This document shows positions 61,801 to 64,000 of a stretch of 64,000 nt of DNA, piece by piece (position 1 is the stretch's first letter; the number at the start of each line of letters is the position of its first letter). Source of the DNA: Chionis minor. Taxonomy: Eukaryota; Chordata; Aves; Charadriiformes; Chionididae. The notes below the pieces were generated by a model. It saw only the letters and a program-made list of their open reading frames with translations, did not search any database and was not told where the DNA came from. The position numbers and the translations under genes were made by a program. The stretch spans positions 216,299 through 280,298 of the forward strand of contig VZSF01001072.1 of assembly GCA_013398295.1 (NCBI GenBank), read 5' to 3'.

Positions 61801-64000
61801 TGGAATAAAAATACACATAAATATTAATAAAAACAAAATAATTCAGGATATCTTTTTTACCTTGTAAGTAGCATTTTTAAAAAGGTTAGGTCTTGGAGTA
61901 GTCTTGTCTTTGAGTAAATAATTTTTGTTAATCTTTGAATTTTATGTGCAAACTCCCATGACTCTTTTTCATTTGTGTTGTTGTATTTTCAGTTGTATTT
62001 TCATTGAGATTGTTGTCTTAGACTTGCACTCTATATTCCCTACTCTGATTTTTCATCTTTTTTCTTGATTTATTCATTTTATGTATGAATATCAGGTCAT
62101 TCAATTGTTTAAATTATTTTTGTCCAATGCTCCAATTCAGAAAGTTTCTCAGAGGTAAAAAATGAACTTTTCTTGTTTATTCTTTTACTAGGTTTCTTAT
62201 TCCTTTTTGAAAATACTGTTGTCTAGCTCACTACACATTTTCTAATTGTATTTACAGATCAAAGTACATGTTATGCAGATTTTAGTGAAAGACCAAGCCA
62301 GAAAACATATAAAGTACCATCTAAAAATGGTTATAACAATCTGCTGTTTTGACATAGGCAAAAAGTGTTACAGCAACAAAATCTACACTTATAACCATGG
62401 AAAAAATTATCAAGTACAGACTCACATTTTTTATACAAAAAACAAGGAGAAATATCTTGGTTTCGTAGCTGATGTAATTTTTTTGTTTGAAGAACTCAGA
62501 CATAAAACGTAAGAATAATAAAACCGTGGGAAAAAGAAGTGCTTCTAAGACCCTAATGAGGAGAATCAACTAAGTAAGAGTTTGAGGATAAGGTGTATTC
62601 GATATACTTTTAGGAAATGCACAGAAAAAAAACTCAACAGATATGGACATTAGTAATTCTCAAGGTGCTCTACAAGAAGAGAAGTATCGTTGCTCCCATT
62701 TTAAACATGTAGAAAGAGATACAGAATATCTGGGAAAAAGGCCAGAAGCAAAGCAGCTAGTAAGAGCTTACAACTTTGAAATATGTTGTATAATTTCCTG
62801 TTCTGCATTAAGTGATGTTTTGCACCAAGAAATTTAAAAAGACAATGAAAGATGAGGGGTTAATCAGCAGACAACAAATTTTAAAGTGCAAGTGGAGAAA
62901 AAAATATAAGAATTCTTGAAGATACAGAAGTTTGGCACATTAAGTTACTTGTCAGAAGTATCTCAAAAGATAAACAAACTCTCTGCCTACATGATCAAAA
63001 TTAGGAAAGATATTATGACATTAACTCTCCAAACCAATATCAATGCTATATTCTGTAATTTATTCCCTAAGAACTATATGTTTTCAAACTACAATTTGAA
63101 TTGGACTGATAAGACATTGCAATCTTTCTTTTTAATATTTGGTGCATACATTCAAATGGAACAAGTGGCAGTAAGAAAATGCAATGCACCAAAAACCATG
63201 CAATGACAGGTGTTTGGTTTTGTATGCAGTCTACCTGGATTTCTACTGCTCTTACTCTTTATATTGAGACTATCTGAGGTCGTTACTCAGCATTTATGAG
63301 GTGCAAGCAAGCCTCTTGCTTTCAGAAACAACCATTTCTATTGCTTTCACAAACGTTCTGGTTTATAGTTGTTTTACAATTAAATGTTAATATACTTCTA
63401 AAATGATGCAAAATAAAGCAGAAAGGGACACACTGACACTTCTTTATATAAAAATAAATTATTGTGGTTGAAATCTGTAGAAAGTGAGAATTATCATCTT
63501 ATTAGGATAGGAGAAAAAACAGGTAATTGAATTTTATGTGTTTGCTTGTGACAATCTGAACAAGACCTTTGTAAAATAATCAAAGATGGTCCAGCTGGAA
63601 AACTAGAATGAGTTTTCTCAAGTTTTTTCACATCTTCTAAATCTAGACATAACCTACGATTTAGGGTCCAAGGTGTCTTACAGAGATAACTGGTAATAAG
63701 TATAAAAAAGTAGTATGTTTTCTTTGCTTTTTGCATTTATATCTGCATTGAGATAAGGATATGTCCATTTGGACTTCAAATAAGGCATATGATGTGCACA
63801 AATGTGTATATGCATATGTATGTTTTAGTGCATTGATATTCTTCAGAATAAATATGTTTTCAGTATAACTTCATAATATTTCCATTTTCTGTTAGCTGCT
63901 GTTCTTTCTCTTCAGGAAAAGCTGTGGCAATACAGGATGAGTTATGACTCTACCAAATTACTACTCCATTTTTGAGCAAGACTTCTTTTTCTTTTATTTT
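55817..64000. other. Long AT-rich unique region, no gene seen
   Basis: About 8.2 kb without nameable repeats, apart from an AAAAG-type run at 60569-60598 and scattered T/A homopolymers. Frames 57244-57531 (-), 58355-58543 (+), 59915-60139 (+), 62246-62512 (+, 88 codons) and 62916-63206 (+, 96 codons) show no recognisable motif and have the Lys/Ile/Phe/Asn bias of AT-rich DNA. Confidence 0.5.
60569..60598 (+). repeat. A-rich run with AAAAG units
   Basis: A ten-base A run, then AAAAG-like units, then another A run. It is simple low-complexity sequence. Confidence 0.85.

Noticed and set aside
1..64000. CRISPR arrays, tRNA/rRNA genes, bacterial operons or a novel defence-type system
   Set aside because: No regularly spaced repeats, no cloverleaf with A/B boxes that I could recognise, and vertebrate retroelements throughout. 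The sequence gives no support for such systems.

Overview
This window looks like AT-rich, gene-poor vertebrate (bird) genomic DNA. The bird assignment rests on many fragments of CR1 (chicken repeat 1) LINEs, recognisable from translated endonuclease and reverse-transcriptase motifs and from the 8-bp 3' tail repeats. It also rests on long terminal repeats (LTRs) of avian ERVL and class II type, and on the absence of recognisable Alu- or L1-like repeats. No complete host protein-coding gene, tRNA, rRNA or CRISPR array is visible. Nearly all longer open reading frames are decayed CR1 pieces or chance frames.

Layout. 1-235: CR1 RT fragment running off the left edge. 2299-4475: a CR1 cluster with a minus-strand RT part, an opposite-strand endonuclease start and a 3'-tail scrap. 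6380-9335: the most complete CR1 (endonuclease to 3' tail), minus strand. 9336-14587: AT-rich DNA without recognisable features. 14588-18432: a pentanucleotide microsatellite joined to an older, divergent CR1 that retains the end of ORF1 (esterase-like) and most of ORF2, broken by an assembly gap. 19922-20511: a solo ERVL-type LTR with a 5-bp target-site duplication, followed by CR1 and LTR scraps. 22404-32930: mostly unannotatable unique DNA, with one weak exon candidate at 23033-23198 and a CR1 3' end at 29489-29692. 32931-33424: a second ERVL-type LTR. 41240-45360: a near-identical 2,060-bp direct duplication joined by a single N. 47076-47672: CR1 fragment. 50575-51665: a much older CR1/L3-like relic. 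54186-54441: a compact solo class II LTR with a 6-bp target-site duplication, followed by a CR1 3' end. 55812-64000: unique AT-rich DNA.

Nothing here works together as a pathway or operon. The clearest structure is (a) layered retroelement history and (b) assembly artefacts: three single-N joins, each followed by a near-exact copy of the preceding sequence, and one 266-bp N gap flanked by the same A-rich sequence on both sides. I did not find a previously undescribed biological system. The observations most worth checking are the false-duplication pattern, the two LTRs with matching target-site duplications, the inverted CR1 and the possible exon. All family assignments come from recognition by eye, without database searches.
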